Shown here: in pieces, positions 5,297 to 5,644 of the stretch
Layout of the letters: each line of letters opens with the position of its first letter
Position numbering within the stretch: the stretch's first letter is position 1
Assembly (NCBI GenBank): GCA_011057845.1
Contig: DSDB01000138.1
Location: forward strand, 1-5,644
Length of the DNA stretch: 5,644 bases
DNA from: Phycisphaerales bacterium
GTDB taxonomy: Bacteria > Planctomycetota > Phycisphaerae > Sedimentisphaerales > Anaerobacaceae
Reading direction: 5' to 3'
Position numbers and translations under genes: made by a program
The notes under the pieces: model-generated
Seen by the model: the letters and a program-made list of their open reading frames with translations, nothing else
Databases searched by the model: none
Told to the model about the DNA's origin: nothing

Positions 5297-5626
5297 GTGA
5301 TTCAGCAGCAGCGAGTTCGAGTCCTCCGCGAAGGTTCCGTCGCCCGCGGCCGCTACGTCCTCTACTGGATGCAGGCCGCCCAGCGGGCCCACTACAATCA
5401 CGCCCTCGAATACGCCATCGCCCTGTACCTCAACAACAAGTACGAACTCGACGGCCGCGACCCCAACGGTTTCGCGGGCGTCGCCTGGTGCTTCGGCAAG
5501 CACGACCGCGCCTGGGGCCGGCGCCCGGTCCTCGGCAAGGTCCGCTACATGAACGCCGCCGGCCTGCGCCGAAAGTTCGACGCCGACGCCTACGTCAGAC
5601 AGATCCAGGCTATCCAGGACGCCTGA
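5297..5626 (+). CDS. Class II photolyase-like short protein: N- and C-terminal ends fused, middle missing
   Basis: An open frame of 109 residues from GTG to TGA. Residues 1-41 match the N-terminus of class II (PhrB-like) cyclobutane dimer photolyases: RVRVL, then VLYWMQAAQRA (21-31) and NHALEYAI (34-41). Residues about 42-109 match their C-terminus: LYLNNKYELDGRDPNG (43-58), then WCFGKHDRAW (64-73) and GKVRYMNAAGLRRKF (80-94). Normal members have about 450-500 residues, so some 340 are absent, including most of the antenna domain, much of the flavin pocket and the tryptophans used for electron transfer. DNA repair activity by this product alone is therefore unlikely. The junction lies near 5417-5431, is in frame, and no stop interrupts either side; codon use matches the neighbours. 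Compared with the family signature as I remember it, R75 and L79 replace the usual E and F. It could be a relic of an in-frame deletion, an assembly error, or an expressed small protein. Homology is clear; function is unknown. Confidence 0.75.
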   Translation: MIQQQRVRVLREGSVARGRYVLYWMQAAQRAHYNHALEYAIALYLNNKYELDGRDPNGFAGVAWCFGKHDRAWGRRPVLGKVRYMNAAGLRRKFDADAYVRQIQAIQDA

Positions 5627-5644
5627 CGCCCGCCGACAACCCCG

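Noticed and set aside
5168..5503. Long N-terminal extension of the nucleoside hydrolase frame, starting at 5503
   Set aside because: It runs antisense through the photolyase-like frame; a signal peptide and AGGAGG define the start at 5167.

Overview
This GC-rich bacterial window holds a five-gene sugar and nucleoside operon read right to left on the minus strand, from about 5167 down past base 1. At the right edge, on the plus strand, is a divergent, very short open frame related to class II DNA photolyases. The organism is a Gram-negative-type bacterium: it has a predicted secreted enzyme with an AxA signal peptide, a lipoprotein sugar-binding protein and Shine-Dalgarno sites. The repeat between genes, the style of the secreted nucleoside hydrolase and the class II photolyase would suit a Planctomycetota-like lineage, but that placement is a guess from memory of similar proteins.

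In transcription order the operon encodes: (1) a secreted nucleoside hydrolase-family protein (4109-5167); (2) a ribokinase, RbsK (3156 to about 4163); (3) a sugar-binding lipoprotein, RbsB-like (2200-3153); (4) a double-ATPase ABC subunit, RbsA-like (564-2072); (5) the N-terminal 144 residues of the permease RbsC, running off the left edge (1-434). The first three genes are packed tightly: hydrolase and rbsK abut or overlap, and rbsK and rbsB are 2 bases apart. rbsA is separated from its neighbours by two gaps of almost equal size (127 and 129 bases), and each gap holds one copy of the same repeat. The simplest reading is a scavenging route: nucleosides are cleaved outside the cytoplasm, the freed pentose is bound, imported and phosphorylated to the 5-phosphate. 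The binding protein's pocket is not a clean match to E. coli RbsB, so the sugar is not certain.

The intergenic stretch 5168-5296 (129 bases) carries a good sigma-70-like promoter for the operon and a weaker divergent one whose -10 box overlaps it. The plus-strand frame 5297-5626 (109 aa) joins about 41 residues from the N-terminus of a class II photolyase directly to about 66 residues from its C-terminus, in frame and without stops. Roughly three quarters of a normal photolyase is missing. This is the most unusual object in the window: an in-frame deletion relic, an assembly deletion, or a miniature protein.

Other points of interest are the paired repeats flanking rbsA, a consensus -10/-35 pair at the edge of one repeat just in front of rbsC, the lack of a normal start codon where rbsK should begin, and a replaced histidine in the nucleoside hydrolase. 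No tRNA, rRNA, CRISPR, insertion sequence or regulator gene was seen.
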